From JAVEDQ01 sp035468175 (GTDB lineage: Bacteria > Actinomycetota > Actinomycetes > Frankiales > Frankiaceae), in NCBI GenBank assembly GCA_035468175.1, contig DATITC010000041.1, positions 1 to 42,783 on the forward strand: DNA of 42,783 nucleotides, in the 5' to 3' direction. Shown here in pieces: positions 26,299-35,700 of the stretch. The notes beneath the pieces were generated by a model. That model did not search any database and was not told the origin of the DNA. It saw only the letters and a program-made list of their open reading frames with translations. The position numbers were made by a program, and so were the translations under genes. Within the stretch, counting starts at the first letter, position 1. Each line of letters opens with the position of its first letter.

Positions 26299-29169
26299 GT
26301 GGCGGACATCGGAATCTCGGAACCTGACACGGCGCCGGCGGGTGCACCAGAGGGTGCAGCCGACCAGCCGCCGCCGCGGGTCCGTCGCCGGCGCGCTCCG
26401 CAGAAGCCGGTGGCGGATGCGCCGGCCAAGGGCCGCGGCAAAGGCGGTCCGCCCCAGCGGGACAGGCTGCTGCTCCTGGACGGGCACTCGCTGGCCTACC
26501 GGGCCTTCTTCGCGCTGCCGGTCGAGAACTTCTCCACGACGACGGGCCAGCCAACCAACGCCGTCTACGGCTTCACGGCCATGCTCATCAACATCCTGCG
26601 GGACGAGGCGCCGACCCACGTCGTCGTGGCGTGGGACGAGGGTCGGCCGACGTTCCGGCACGAGGCCTACGCCGGGTACAAGGCGACGCGGAGTGAGACG
26701 CCGTCGGACTTCCGCGGCCAGGTCTCGCTGATCCGCGAGGTGTGCGAGGCGCTGGCGATCCCGATGGTGAGCGCCCCGGGCTTCGAGGCCGACGACGTCA
26801 TCGCCACGCTCGCGACCGCTGCGGCGGCGGCGGACATGAGCGTGCTCATCGTCACCGGGGACCGGGACGCCCTGCAGCTGGTCAACGACGACATCACCGT
26901 GTTGATGACCCGCCGCGGGATCAGCGACATGACCCGGTTCACGCCCGAGGAGGTGCAGGCGAAGTACAGCCTGTCGCCGACGCAGTACCCGGACTTCGCC
27001 GCGCTGCGTGGGGACCCGAGCGACAACCTGCCCTCGATCCCGGGGGTCGGGGAGAAGACCGCGTCGAAGTGGATCCAGCAGTTCGGGTCGTTGGACGCGC
27101 TGATCGACCGCGTCGACGAGGTGCCGGGCAAGGCGGGCATCGCGCTGCGGGAGAACCTCGCGAACGTCGTCCGCAACCGGCAGCTGACCGAGCTGTCCCG
27201 CGACGTGCCGCTCGACGTCGGCCCGTTGGACCTGCAGATCGGGCAGTGGGACCGGGAGTCGGTGCACCAGCTGTTCGACACCTTGCAGTTCCGCGTGCTG
27301 CGCGAGCGGCTCTACGCCACGCTGTCCGCCGTCGAGCCGGAGGCGGATGAGGGCTTCGACGTCGAGAGCCGCCTGCTCGCGGCCGGTGAGGTCGCGGAGT
27401 GGCTGGATGAGCACGCCCGCACCGGGCGGGTCGGTATCAACGTCAGCGGCACCTGGGGCCGGGGCGTCGGGACGGTTACCGGCCTCGCGCTCGCGGCCTC
27501 CGACGGCACCGGCGCGGCCATCGATCCGACCCAGCTGACCGCGGACGACGACAAGGCGCTGGCCGCCTGGCTCGCCGACCCGGACGTGCCCAAGGCGACG
27601 CATGACGTCAAGGGGCCGCTGCTCGCCCTGCATGCGCACGGCTGGGAGCTGGCCGGGGTCACCACCGACACGGCGCTGGCCGCCTATCTGGCCCTGCCGG
27701 GGCAACGGTCGTTCGATCTGGCCGATCTCGCGTTGCGTTATCTCCGCCGGGAGCTCCGGGCCGAGTCGTCCCCGGACGCCGGGGAGCAGCTGACGCTCGA
27801 CGGTTCCGGCGAGCAGGACGAGGCGGAGACCCAGGTCGTCCGGGCGCGGGCGATCCTCGATCTCGCCGACGCGCTCGACGCCGATCTCGAACGGCGTGGT
27901 GGGACCCGTCTGCTCCGGGAGATGGAGCTTCCGCTGACCTGGGTGCTGGCGCGTATGGAAGGCACCGGCATCGCCGCCGACACCGACCATCTGCAGCGCC
28001 TGTCCGACGCCTACGGCGCCGAGGTCCGCACGGCGACGCAGGCCGCCTACGACGCGGTGGGGCACGAGTTCAACCTCGGGTCGCCGAAGCAGCTCCAGGT
28101 CGTGCTGTTCGACGAGCTCGGCCTGCCGAAGACGAAGAAGATCAAGACCGGCTACACCACCGACGCCGATGCGCTGGCCTGGCTGGCGACCCACAGCGAC
28201 CACCCGGTGATCCCGGCGCTGCTGCGGAACCGGGACGTGTCCCGGCTGAAGACCGTCGTCGACTCGTTGCTGCCGATGGTGGACGACGCCGGGCGGATCC
28301 ACACGTCGTTCCAGCAGATGATCGCGGCCACCGGTCGGCTGTCGTCGACCGACCCGAACCTGCAGAACATCCCGATCCGGAGCGCCGAGGGCCGGCAGAT
28401 CCGGCAGGCGTTCGTGGTGGGGATCGAGTCTGCCTCGGGCGGGCCCGACAATGTCAGAGCGGGCCAGCCGTTCGAGTGTCTGCTCACGGCCGACTACAGC
28501 CAGATCGAGATGCGGATCATGGCGCACCTGTCGAAAGACGCCGGGCTCATCGAGGCGTTCGCGTCCGGCGAGGACCTGCACACCTGGACCGCCTCGCGCG
28601 TGCACAACCTGCCGCCCGAGTCCGTCGACCCGGAGCTCCGCCGGCGGATCAAGGCGATGTCGTACGGACTCGCCTATGGGCTGTCCGACTACGGCCTGGC
28701 CCAGCAGCTCGGCATCCCGCGGGACGAGGCCCGGGAGCAGATGGAGGCCTACTTCGACCGCTTCGGCGGGGTGCGGGATTACCTGCGCTCGGTGGTCGCC
28801 GAGGCCCGCATGAACGGCTACACGGAGACGATCCTCGGCCGCCGCCGCTATCTTCCCGACTTGACCAGCGACAACGGTCAGCGACGGTCGATGGCCGAGC
28901 GGATGGCCCTCAACGCCCCGATCCAGGGCTCGGCGGCGGACATCATCAAGATCGCGATGCTCGGAGTGGAGCGGGCGCTGCGGGAGGCGCAGCTGCGCAG
29001 CCGCATGTTGCTGCAGGTCCACGACGAACTCGTGCTCGAGATCTGGCCCGGCGAGCGCGAGACCGTGGAGGCGCTGGTCCGGACGGAGATGGGGTCGGCG
29101 TTCGAGATGAGCGTGCCGCTCGAGGTCAGCATCGGCGCCGGGCGCACCTGGGACGAGGCCGCGCACTGA
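26299..29169 (+). CDS. polA: DNA polymerase I
   Basis: This 956-aa repair and Okazaki-processing polymerase begins with a basic Pro/Ala/Arg extension (1-55), then the 5'-3' exonuclease (LLLLDGHSLAYRAFF at 57-71; FEADDVIATLA; RGDPSDNLPSIPGVGEKTA). The middle domain has the 3'-5' exonuclease fold but GINVSG where proofreading enzymes have the catalytic DxE, so proofreading is probably absent, as in other actinobacterial PolA. The polymerase motifs are A DYSQIEMR (D732), B RRIKAMSYGLAYG (about 780-792) and C HDELVLE (H908-D909). The extension is longer than I expect, so a later start is possible, but the leaderless promoter supports 26299. Confidence 0.97.
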   Translation: MADIGISEPDTAPAGAPEGAADQPPPRVRRRRAPQKPVADAPAKGRGKGGPPQRDRLLLLDGHSLAYRAFFALPVENFSTTTGQPTNAVYGFTAMLINILRDEAPTHVVVAWDEGRPTFRHEAYAGYKATRSETPSDFRGQVSLIREVCEALAIPMVSAPGFEADDVIATLATAAAAADMSVLIVTGDRDALQLVNDDITVLMTRRGISDMTRFTPEEVQAKYSLSPTQYPDFAALRGDPSDNLPSIPGVGEKTASKWIQQFGSLDALIDRVDEVPGKAGIALRENLANVVRNRQLTELSRDVPLDVGPLDLQIGQWDRESVHQLFDTLQFRVLRERLYATLSAVEPEADEGFDVESRLLAAGEVAEWLDEHARTGRVGINVSGTWGRGVGTVTGLALAASDGTGAAIDPTQLTADDDKALAAWLADPDVPKATHDVKGPLLALHAHGWELAGVTTDTALAAYLALPGQRSFDLADLALRYLRRELRAESSPDAGEQLTLDGSGEQDEAETQVVRARAILDLADALDADLERRGGTRLLREMELPLTWVLARMEGTGIAADTDHLQRLSDAYGAEVRTATQAAYDAVGHEFNLGSPKQLQVVLFDELGLPKTKKIKTGYTTDADALAWLATHSDHPVIPALLRNRDVSRLKTVVDSLLPMVDDAGRIHTSFQQMIAATGRLSSTDPNLQNIPIRSAEGRQIRQAFVVGIESASGGPDNVRAGQPFECLLTADYSQIEMRIMAHLSKDAGLIEAFASGEDLHTWTASRVHNLPPESVDPELRRRIKAMSYGLAYGLSDYGLAQQLGIPRDEAREQMEAYFDRFGGVRDYLRSVVAEARMNGYTETILGRRRYLPDLTSDNGQRRSMAERMALNAPIQGSAADIIKIAMLGVERALREAQLRSRMLLQVHDELVLEIWPGERETVEALVRTEMGSAFEMSVPLEVSIGAGRTWDEAAH

Positions 29170-29192
29170 CGGCGCGGGCTCGGTGCTGAGTC

Positions 29193-29238
29193 GGCTCCGG
29201 TGCTGTGGTCGGCTCCGGTGGTGCCGCGGGCTCCGGTG
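29193..29238. repeat. 18-bp periodic repeat 3' of polA
   Basis: GGCTCCGGTG recurs at 29193, 29211 and 29229 with an exact 18-bp period; a degenerate GGCTCGGTG lies at 29177. The array fills the 79-nt gap between the convergent polA and cupin genes. No hairpin terminator is obvious here. Confidence 0.75.
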
Positions 29239-29248
29239 TTGCTGGACT

Positions 29249-29635
29249 TCAGAGCTGGCTGGTGCCCGTCCGCCCGTAGCGGTCATCGAGCCGGACGACG
29301 TCGTGCAACTCGGTGGTCGAGGCCTCGAGGACGACACTGTCCTCGATCGCGGTCATGCGGTGCCGGGTCCCCGGCGTCAGGTGGACCGCCTCGCCGGGTA
29401 GCAGCTCGAAGCTGTCGAGGTCGTGCTCCGTCGGCCCTACCTCGAAGAGCAGCCGGCCCGATTGCACCGACACTGTCTCCTCCTTGACCTCGTGGTACTG
29501 CAGCGACAGCGAATGACCGGCGGTGATGTGCAGCGTCTTCCCACAGAACCGGTCCGGCACGAGGGCGAACCACTCCTCGTGGCCCCACGGCTTCTCGACC
29601 CGACGGACCTGCTGCACCCACGCTGACTTGTCCAC
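29249..29635 (-). CDS. Cupin protein related to mannose-6-phosphate isomerase type II domain
   Basis: This 128-aa single cupin resembles the C-terminal isomerase domain of bifunctional mannose-1-P guanylyltransferase/phosphomannose isomerase. It has KPWGHEEWFAL, then the cupin motif 1 region AGHSLSLQYHEVKEETVSV with its metal-binding His/Glu set, and motif 2 PGEAVHLTPGTRHRM. A role in mannose metabolism would fit the Gmd gene 11 kb away, but stand-alone cupins of this type are often of unproved function. The start is inferred as GTG 29635: no ribosome-binding site is seen, and CACGAT lies 6 nt upstream. Frames further upstream run into the TetR remnant. Confidence 0.75.
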   Translation of the reverse strand: MDKSAWVQQVRRVEKPWGHEEWFALVPDRFCGKTLHITAGHSLSLQYHEVKEETVSVQSGRLLFEVGPTEHDLDSFELLPGEAVHLTPGTRHRMTAIEDSVVLEASTTELHDVVRLDDRYGRTGTSQL

Positions 29636-29699
29636 CTGTGCATCGTGCCCGAGCTGACCGTGTGACCTGAGTTGCAGGTGCCGCACTGTTGCGCCGAAT

Positions 29700-30030
29700 T
29701 CAGCTCCGTGGAGTTGCCCCCGGCTGCGGGACCGGCGCCGGCAGCCCGGCCGCGAGCCCGTCAAAGGCCTCGCCCACCAGCGCGACGAGGGCGCCGCGGG
29801 GGAGTCGGCTGCTGCCGCCGCCGGCGCGCCACCGGAGAACCGCCGTGCGCAGCGCGGTGCAAGCCGAGGCGGCGATCAGGTGCGGGTAGAGGGTCGACTC
29901 CGCGTCGAGGTCGAGCCGCTCGGCGATGCCGTCGGTCAGCGCCCGTTCGATGACGACGAACTCGGCGTGGAAGCGCCGCATCAGCACCGGGCTCGAATCC
30001 AGAACGGCGAAGCGCAGCGCGGCGCCGGTT
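29700..30030 (-). pseudogene. TetR-family regulator remnant (ligand-binding C-terminal half only)
   Basis: In frame to the stop at 29700, the sequence reads RFAVLDSSPVLMRRFHAEF, then ERLDLDAESTLYPHLIAAS, then a hydrophobic helix. This is the pattern of the C-terminal (MftR_C-like) domain of TetR regulators. The helix-turn-helix half is absent: going upstream, the frame enters the end of msrA, which is read in another phase. An ATG at 29987 could give a 95-aa product, but I see no ribosome-binding site, so decay is more likely. The truncation point lies at or near the hairpin at 30021-30045. Confidence 0.6.
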
Positions 30031-30045
30031 TCAGGAACCGGCGCC
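30021..30045 (-). terminator. Perfect 10-bp hairpin over the msrA stop codon
   Basis: GGCGCCGGTT (30021-30030) pairs with AACCGGCGCC (30036-30045) around a 5-nt loop. The stem includes the last msrA codons and the stop. It may terminate the msrA transcript, or mark the junction with the truncated TetR gene. Confidence 0.6.
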
Positions 30046-30558
30046 GGCTTCCTGGTTCCGACGCGGCAGCCGCCAGTTGGGACGGACGAAGTGGCAGGTG
30101 TATCCGTGCGGGTACCGCTCCAAGTAGTCCTGATGCTCGGGCTCGGCTTCCCAGAACGGCCCGGCTGCGGCGACCTCGGTGACCACCCGACCCGGCCATA
30201 GGCCGGAGGCGTCCACGTCAGCGATCGTGTCCTCCGCGACCCGCTTCTGCTCGTCGTCGGTGTAGAAGATCGCGGAGCGGTACGACGTGCCGAGGTCGTT
30301 GCCTTGCCGGTTCAGCGTCGTCGGATCGTGCACCTGGAAGAAGAACTCGAGCAGGTCACGGAACGAGATGACCGTCGGATCGAAGACAATCTCGATCGAC
30401 TCTGCGTGCCCCGGGTGGTTGCGGTAGGTCGCGTTTGCGTTCTCGCCGCCGGTGTAGCCGACCCGGGTGGACCGCACCCCGGGCCGCTTGCGGATGAGGT
30501 CCTGCATACCCCAGAAACAACCCCCGGCGAGGACTGCACGCTCGGTCGTCTCGTTCAC
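30031..30558 (-). CDS. msrA: Peptide methionine sulfoxide reductase MsrA
   Basis: This 175-aa cytoplasmic repair enzyme reduces methionine-S-sulfoxide. The catalytic C14 is in GGCFWGMQDL, followed by the family signature GYTGGENANATYRN, HAESIEIVFDP, HDPTTLNRQGNDLGTSYRS and the C-terminal YTCHFVRPNWRLPRR. The GTG at 30558 has AGGAGGA 4 nt upstream and gives the usual length; the frame stays open for another 50 codons with no family similarity. It sits 113 nt downstream of the CapA-like gene on the same strand, with a hairpin at its end. Confidence 0.95.
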   Translation of the reverse strand: MNETTERAVLAGGCFWGMQDLIRKRPGVRSTRVGYTGGENANATYRNHPGHAESIEIVFDPTVISFRDLLEFFFQVHDPTTLNRQGNDLGTSYRSAIFYTDDEQKRVAEDTIADVDASGLWPGRVVTEVAAAGPFWEAEPEHQDYLERYPHGYTCHFVRPNWRLPRRNQEAGAGS

Positions 30559-30671
30559 GGCTCCTCCTGCATGGCTCGCCCGGCGGTTGCCTGACATTGT
30601 GCCGCTCTGAGCGCCTCGGCGCATCCTCGCCGTGTGCTGCGTGCAGTCGGCGGCCTGCAGTCGGCAGGGCG

Positions 30672-31823
30672 CTACGGCGACAAGCCGCTGCAGTCGCGGC
30701 GGTGCTGCCACTCGGCGAGGTCGGCGGCTGCGGCGGGACCTGTCTGAGGCACGGGGACGCCGTGGGTGATGCGGGCCGGAATCCAGGAGTACGCGTCCAC
30801 GTGGCGTCCGCTGGCGGTGACGCGAAGGACTCCGCTGCGCCCCGACTCCCCGTCCTCGCGGAAGTAGGTGAAGTTGCCGAGTCCGTAGGCAACGAATGCG
30901 CCGCCCAGCCGGCCGGCTCCGAAGACCCGGTGGGCGTGGCTGCCGACGATGATGTCTGCACCTGCGGCAGCGAGCGCGCGCGCAAGCGACGTCTGTTCGG
31001 CGGAGGCACAGTGGGTCTGCTCCACCCCCCAGTGCAGGAACACGACGAGGGTGTCGACCTGGGGCCGCAACGCCCGGACCGCGGCGAGCAGCCGGGTGCG
31101 GTCGATCGAGAAAGCGAGCCCCGGTTGGGTGTCGGTGGCCGACCAGGCCGGAATCAGTGCTGGCTCGAGCCAGTCCAGGGCGGACAGGATCCCGATGCGC
31201 TGGCCCTTGATGACCGTGCGGTACGGCCGGTAGGCCTCTGCGGCGTTGTGACCGATCCCGAGCACCGGAAGGTGGGACGAGGCGATCGCGTCGAACGTGT
31301 CCTGCATGCCGACCGGGCCGTAGTCGAGGGCGTGGTTGTTCGCCATGTTGACGACGTCGACCCCGGCCGCCTGGAGGGCGGTGAACGACGCCGCCGGAGA
31401 CCGGAAGTGGTAGTTCTTTCCCGCCGCCGGCTCGCCGCGGTCGGTGATGGCGGTTTCGAGGTTGACCATGGTGAGGTCGGCATTGCTGAGCACGGGTGTG
31501 ATCGGCGAGAGCACACCGGCCGGGTCGGTCTTGACCCGGTCCGCCAGCAGGGGAAGCCCCGTGGAAACTGCGCCCGCCTCCGTGTCTTGCTGGGCGACGA
31601 ATTGCGTATCGCCGGCGAACGCGAACGTCACGGGTTGAGCGTCACCTTGCGGGACTGGGGGTCCGGTCTGGGCGGCCGGGCGGGGCAGGGAACTCGCGGT
31701 CTGCGGGGGTCCGGCCGCTGCTGGTCTCGCGTCGTGATCGCCTGAACCCACGCCCGTGCTGCACGCCACGAGCACGGTGCAGCCCGAGAGCAGGAGCGAT
31801 ATACGGGCCACCGTCCTCAGCAC
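30672..31823 (-). CDS. CapA-family (PGA-synthesis-like) lipoprotein, metallophosphatase fold
   Basis: This 383-aa predicted lipoprotein has signal TM residues 5-20, lipobox LVAC with C21, a Pro/Ala linker, then a CapA/PgsA-like metallophosphatase fold: FAFAGDTQF, MVNLETAITDRGEP, DVVNMANNHALDYG, VVFLHWGVE and IIVGSHAHRVFG. CapA is linked to poly-gamma-glutamate anchoring in Bacillus, but actinobacterial homologues are mostly uncharacterised, so I claim only the fold and surface location. Start GTG 31823 is preferred because TACGCT lies exactly 6 nt upstream (leaderless) and it places the lipobox correctly; the longer open frame has no signal sequence at its N-terminus. Confidence 0.85.
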   Translation of the reverse strand: MLRTVARISLLLSGCTVLVACSTGVGSGDHDARPAAAGPPQTASSLPRPAAQTGPPVPQGDAQPVTFAFAGDTQFVAQQDTEAGAVSTGLPLLADRVKTDPAGVLSPITPVLSNADLTMVNLETAITDRGEPAAGKNYHFRSPAASFTALQAAGVDVVNMANNHALDYGPVGMQDTFDAIASSHLPVLGIGHNAAEAYRPYRTVIKGQRIGILSALDWLEPALIPAWSATDTQPGLAFSIDRTRLLAAVRALRPQVDTLVVFLHWGVEQTHCASAEQTSLARALAAAGADIIVGSHAHRVFGAGRLGGAFVAYGLGNFTYFREDGESGRSGVLRVTASGRHVDAYSWIPARITHGVPVPQTGPAAAADLAEWQHRRDCSGLSP

Positions 31824-31829
31824 CGGGCG

Positions 31830-31835
31830 AGCGTA
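31830..31835 (-). promoter_or_regulatory. Candidate -10 for the leaderless capA-like gene
   Basis: On the minus strand TACGCT is followed by CGCCCG and then the GTG start codon. The 6-nt spacing and the lack of a ribosome-binding site fit leaderless transcription. Confidence 0.5.
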
Positions 31836-31979
31836 TTCGTCGTCGGCGCATCCGGCGGCGTCGCGGGAGTCGGCGCGCCCAGGTAACGGCACGTGGACCC
31901 CGGAAGGGTCACCGGTTGACCGGCTCATGAAGGGCCGGCGGGCGCGCTTCCGATCAGGCCCCTCGGGCAGATGCAATGC

Positions 31980-32600
31980 GTGCCTCGAACCTCTTCCGTC
32001 CAGCTGCCCGAACCGCTTCACCTGATCGACGGCAAGCGGGTCCCGTCCGCGAGCGACGAGACGGATCCGGTTGACCGACCCCTCCACTGGTGAGTTCCTC
32101 GCCGACGTGCCCGCCGGCTCCGGGCAGGACGCCGCTGCCCCCTCGACCCCTCGACCCTCATGGGGCCGATGGTCGACGAGGCGCAGCGCGCCGTCGTCGA
32201 CCGGCACGTCCGGGAAGCCGTCGCGGCCGGCGCTGAGATCAGGTGCGGCGGAACGGTGCCCGAGGGCCCCGGTTCCTTCTACCCGCCGACCGTCCTGGTC
32301 GGCTGCACACCGGACATGGCCGTGATGCGCGAGGAGACCTTCGGCCCGGTCGCGGCCGTGCAGGTGGTCGACAGCTTCGAGGATGCCCTCGCCGCGGCGT
32401 CGATCTCCGACTTCGGCCTCGCCGGCACGGTGCTGACCGCCGACCTGACCCACGCGCAGGAGGCGTGGCGGTCACTGCCGGTCGGGACCGTGACGATCAC
32501 TGCGGTGTTCGGGGGAGCGCCTGGCGGTTCGGCGACTCCCGGTCCGGGCAGCGGCCAGGGCTTCGGCTACGGCCCGGCGTTCTGCCGCAATCGAGATTGA
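31980..32600 (+). pseudogene. Aldehyde dehydrogenase pseudogene with internal deletion and frameshifts
   Basis: From GTG 31980 one frame gives an ALDH N-terminus (LHLIDGKRVPSASDETDPV) and then reaches a stop. A second frame continues with DPSTGEFLADVPAGSGQD. A third frame from about 32160 gives the C-terminal part: MGPMVDEAQRAVVDRHV, FYPPTVLVGCTPDM, MREETFGPVAAVQ, and an end close to GSATPGPGSGQGFGYGP. Roughly 250 codons between, including the catalytic Glu and Cys regions, are missing. CCCCTCGA is directly duplicated at 32139-32154 at the junction, suggesting deletion by slippage or microhomology. No functional enzyme is expected. The terminal region resembles ring-cleavage-pathway ALDHs, but that is a weak judgement. 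Confidence 0.85.
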
Positions 32601-32601
32601 G

Positions 32602-32757
32602 TCAGCCGTTCTCGTCCTCCGCGCCAGTGGCGCTGACGGTGTCCGCCAGCTCGTCCTCACTGACCTGGTTGGTGCCTGGCGCCGCGTGCTGACCCGGGAG
32701 TCCGGCGGTGCCACCAACGGTCGGTTCGACGGTCCTCGGTTGCTCGGATTCGCTCAT
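32602..32757 (-). CDS. 51-aa acidic protein overlapping the aftD 3' end
   Basis: An ATG at 32757 opens a 51-codon frame ending in TGA at 32602-32604. The product begins MSESEQPRTV, has PGQHAAPGTNQVSEDELADT in the middle and ends in TGAEDENG. It is acidic, without Cys or a membrane segment. About 80% of codons end in G or C. It overlaps the last 101 nt of the aftD-like gene in a different phase; the other third lies beyond the aftD stop. GGTAGG is 8-13 nt before the ATG. It would be the last gene of the polysaccharide operon. Function unknown; a chance frame is possible. Confidence 0.5.
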   Translation of the reverse strand: MSESEQPRTVEPTVGGTAGLPGQHAAPGTNQVSEDELADTVSATGAEDENG

Positions 32758-35700
32758 GATCTGCGCCTACCCGTCGGGAGGTCGCATAAGCAGCCGCGCC
32801 GTCGACGGCCGAGGTCGAGTCCGCTGTCGAGCCGTCCTCGGGTGGATACGCGTCGCCATCAGCTTGTGATCGCCGGACCCAGTCGGCGACGACATCGAGT
32901 ACCAGCAGGACGACGACGAACCAGGAGAGGGTGGCCACCTTCGCGAAGGCTGGTACCCACTGCCCGCTGTTCGGGAGGTGGAAGCGGAACTGCACCTCGC
33001 CGACGTAGAGCGCGGTGAGGGCCAAACACAGCGGTGCCCCGATCCGGAGCAACAGCCGACCCCGCGGCAGAGCCACCGTCAGCACGAGCGCCGCCATGGC
33101 GAACGGAGCCGCAAGCGGTTTGACCACGAGCGCGACCACTAGTCCGGTGACGAGCACCGCCACGACCGCACGCACGACTCGGCGATGACGCTCGTCGGGA
33201 GCGATCGGATTCACCAGCTCGACCGGCACCGTGCCGGGCCGACGCCAACGACGGCCCGGCAGCGCGACGAGCACCAGGCACAGCAGTAGGGCCGCCGCTG
33301 AGATGCCCAGCGCCCACCAGACCCGGTGCTGCGGCGTCCACTCCAGGTGGACGTCGAAGGACGGCTGCTTCGGGTCCACCTTCCAACCGTTCGCGTACCC
33401 GTCCACGAGCTTCGGCGCGCCGAGGGATGCGGAGCCGATGGTGGCCTTCCAGCCGGGCGACAGACTCTGCCCGAGTACCAGCCAGAACGACGACGACGCC
33501 CCGGACACGTGCAGGTCGAACGACGTCTCGCCCGAGTGCTTGACCGTCACCGCCGGCTGCGGGGCCGACCCCGTGCCGCCGGGCGCCAGCGCCAGCTCCG
33601 CGTTCGCCGTCGCGGGTAACGCAGCGCCGTTGACGCTCGACCCCAACTGCAGCCGGTCGACGTCGACGCCTGTCTCAACGCCCGGCGCCGTCCGCAGGAG
33701 GTGCTGACCGGCGGAGAGTCGCAGGCTCCCCCCGCACAACTGCAGTGGGAGACCTTGGCGTTGCTCAGCGGCGGACGCGCTACCGGAGACCCGCACCGGC
33801 ACCGGCTTCCCGTCCACCTTCAGCAGGTCGCTGCGACAGGGCGACGGGATCGACGAGGTCGCCGGCGGGACGCGTAACCCGGCGAGGTCGACCTCGGCCA
33901 ACGACGCCGGCAGAGCGATCGGCCCCTTGCTGAAGTAGTTGCGGCTGTCGACCTCGCGCACTTGGGCAACGGTCAGCCGGAAAGTGCGGCCGGTGGTCTG
34001 CGGGATGGGCACCGAGACGTTACGGACGGTCCCGGCCGGACCGTCCTTCACCGGCGGCACCTGCACCGTCCCGACTGTGCGACCGTCGACCTGAAGGGTC
34101 AGAGCCGTCGGGACGGAATGCTGCCCGTCAGCGACGATGGAGAGGCCGAGCCGGTTCGTGCTGACCGGTTGCGGGGAGCGGACCTGCAGCGACACGCCGG
34201 TCGGCGACCCGAGCGCTCCCGACCAGGCGGTGCGGGGATCTCCGTCGAAGGCGCTCGACGCACGGTCCGCGACGTCGCCCGGCAGCCGCACCGTTGAGCT
34301 GGCCGTGACGACATCGGGGCCGGTGTTCCGGCCAGTCGTCCGGTCGACCAGCGTGTCCGAGGCCGCGGCCGACACCCGGGCCGTCCCAACCACCGAGAAG
34401 CTGCGGGCGGTCGGCAGCGTGAAGCTCCGGGCCATCGCCTTCTCGGTGTCCTCCTTGAACGGCTCAGCCGGATCGGCTCGGTCCCGGGTCAGTTGGACGA
34501 CCAGTCGATGGTTCTGTTCGGCATTACCGGTCTTGGTGAAGAGGTCGGTCGGCAGCCGGAGGACCTCGTCGGCCCGGGCGCCGCCGACGCGGAGCTCGGC
34601 GATACCGACCCCGCTTGCGCCGTTGTACTGCGACTGCACCCCGACATTGGTGTCGAGGATCGTCACGTCAACGCGGGAGAACGTCCGCTTCGGGAAGGTG
34701 ATGGTCTGCCCTGCAGACGTCCGCGACGCGTCGTTCAGGTTGACCGTGACTGGGTTCCCGCCATCGAACGACAACCGGACCTTGGTCATCCAACGGTTGC
34801 GCGGACCGGTGATCGGCTGGACCAGATTTACCCGGTCGGTCGTCGTCGGGCTGGAGAGGTTCAGCTGCCAGCGTTCCTTGCGGACGTCGCTGAAGGCCCC
34901 GACCCGCCAGGCGGTGGTGAGATCACCATCCACACCGTTCACCGGTCGGTCGGCCGGCGCGTAGGACGTGGGGTTGCCGTAGTCGGTGGCCTCGACCGAG
35001 GCGACCCCACGCTGCTCGGCGACGGTCTGAGTATTCGGGTCGCCCTTGATCCGGTCGCTGGTATCGCCACTGAACGTCGGTAGCCGGTTGTCGCTGACGT
35101 CGGTGCGCAGGGGCTGCTCGCCGGGTCTCTCCGTAAAGCCGTAGTTCTCGCGCAGCGTGCCCCAACGCTCGGCGCGGCGGCGGTTGCTGTCGGTGAGCAG
35201 GAGGTCGGCGCCCTGATCGAGCGCCTGCGCGACATCCGCGTTGCTGCTCGTCGCCGAGTACAGCAGCACACCCGGTCGATTCAGCAGGCCCGTCGCGGCG
35301 GCGTCGACGATGCCCTCACCGTCGCCGGCGACGAGCAGCGGGCTCTTGTCCGCCTCGGCCCGCACGATCGGAACCGGGTTCTGGACCGGGAACACGGCGA
35401 CCGCGGGTGGTTTGGCCGCGTTCGGCGGCTCTGCCAGCGTGACCTCATCGGTCAACGGGACCACGGGGTTCTCCGACACCGTCGGTCCGAAGGTGGTCGG
35501 AGCGCCGAGCCCATCCGGCCGCTCGGCGGTGAACATGCCCCAGGTGCGGATGGGCCGAGGCGTGCGGAACCGCTCGTACTGCAGGTCGCTACGGAGCTCG
35601 ACGTCGCCGACCCCGAGACGGCGGGCGACGTCCGGCAGTGCGGAGATCTCGAACACGCCCTCCTGAAGGCGACGGTCGAGGGCTCGTAGCAGGTCCGCCG

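Noticed and set aside
26269..29337. Long minus-strand open frame opposite polA (about 1000 codons)
   Set aside because: It has the same antisense artefact composition; polA motifs on + are complete.
30559..30711. Fifty extra N-terminal codons of msrA
   Set aside because: They have no MsrA similarity and lie upstream of a clear AGGAGGA-GTG start; they overlap the end of the capA-like gene.
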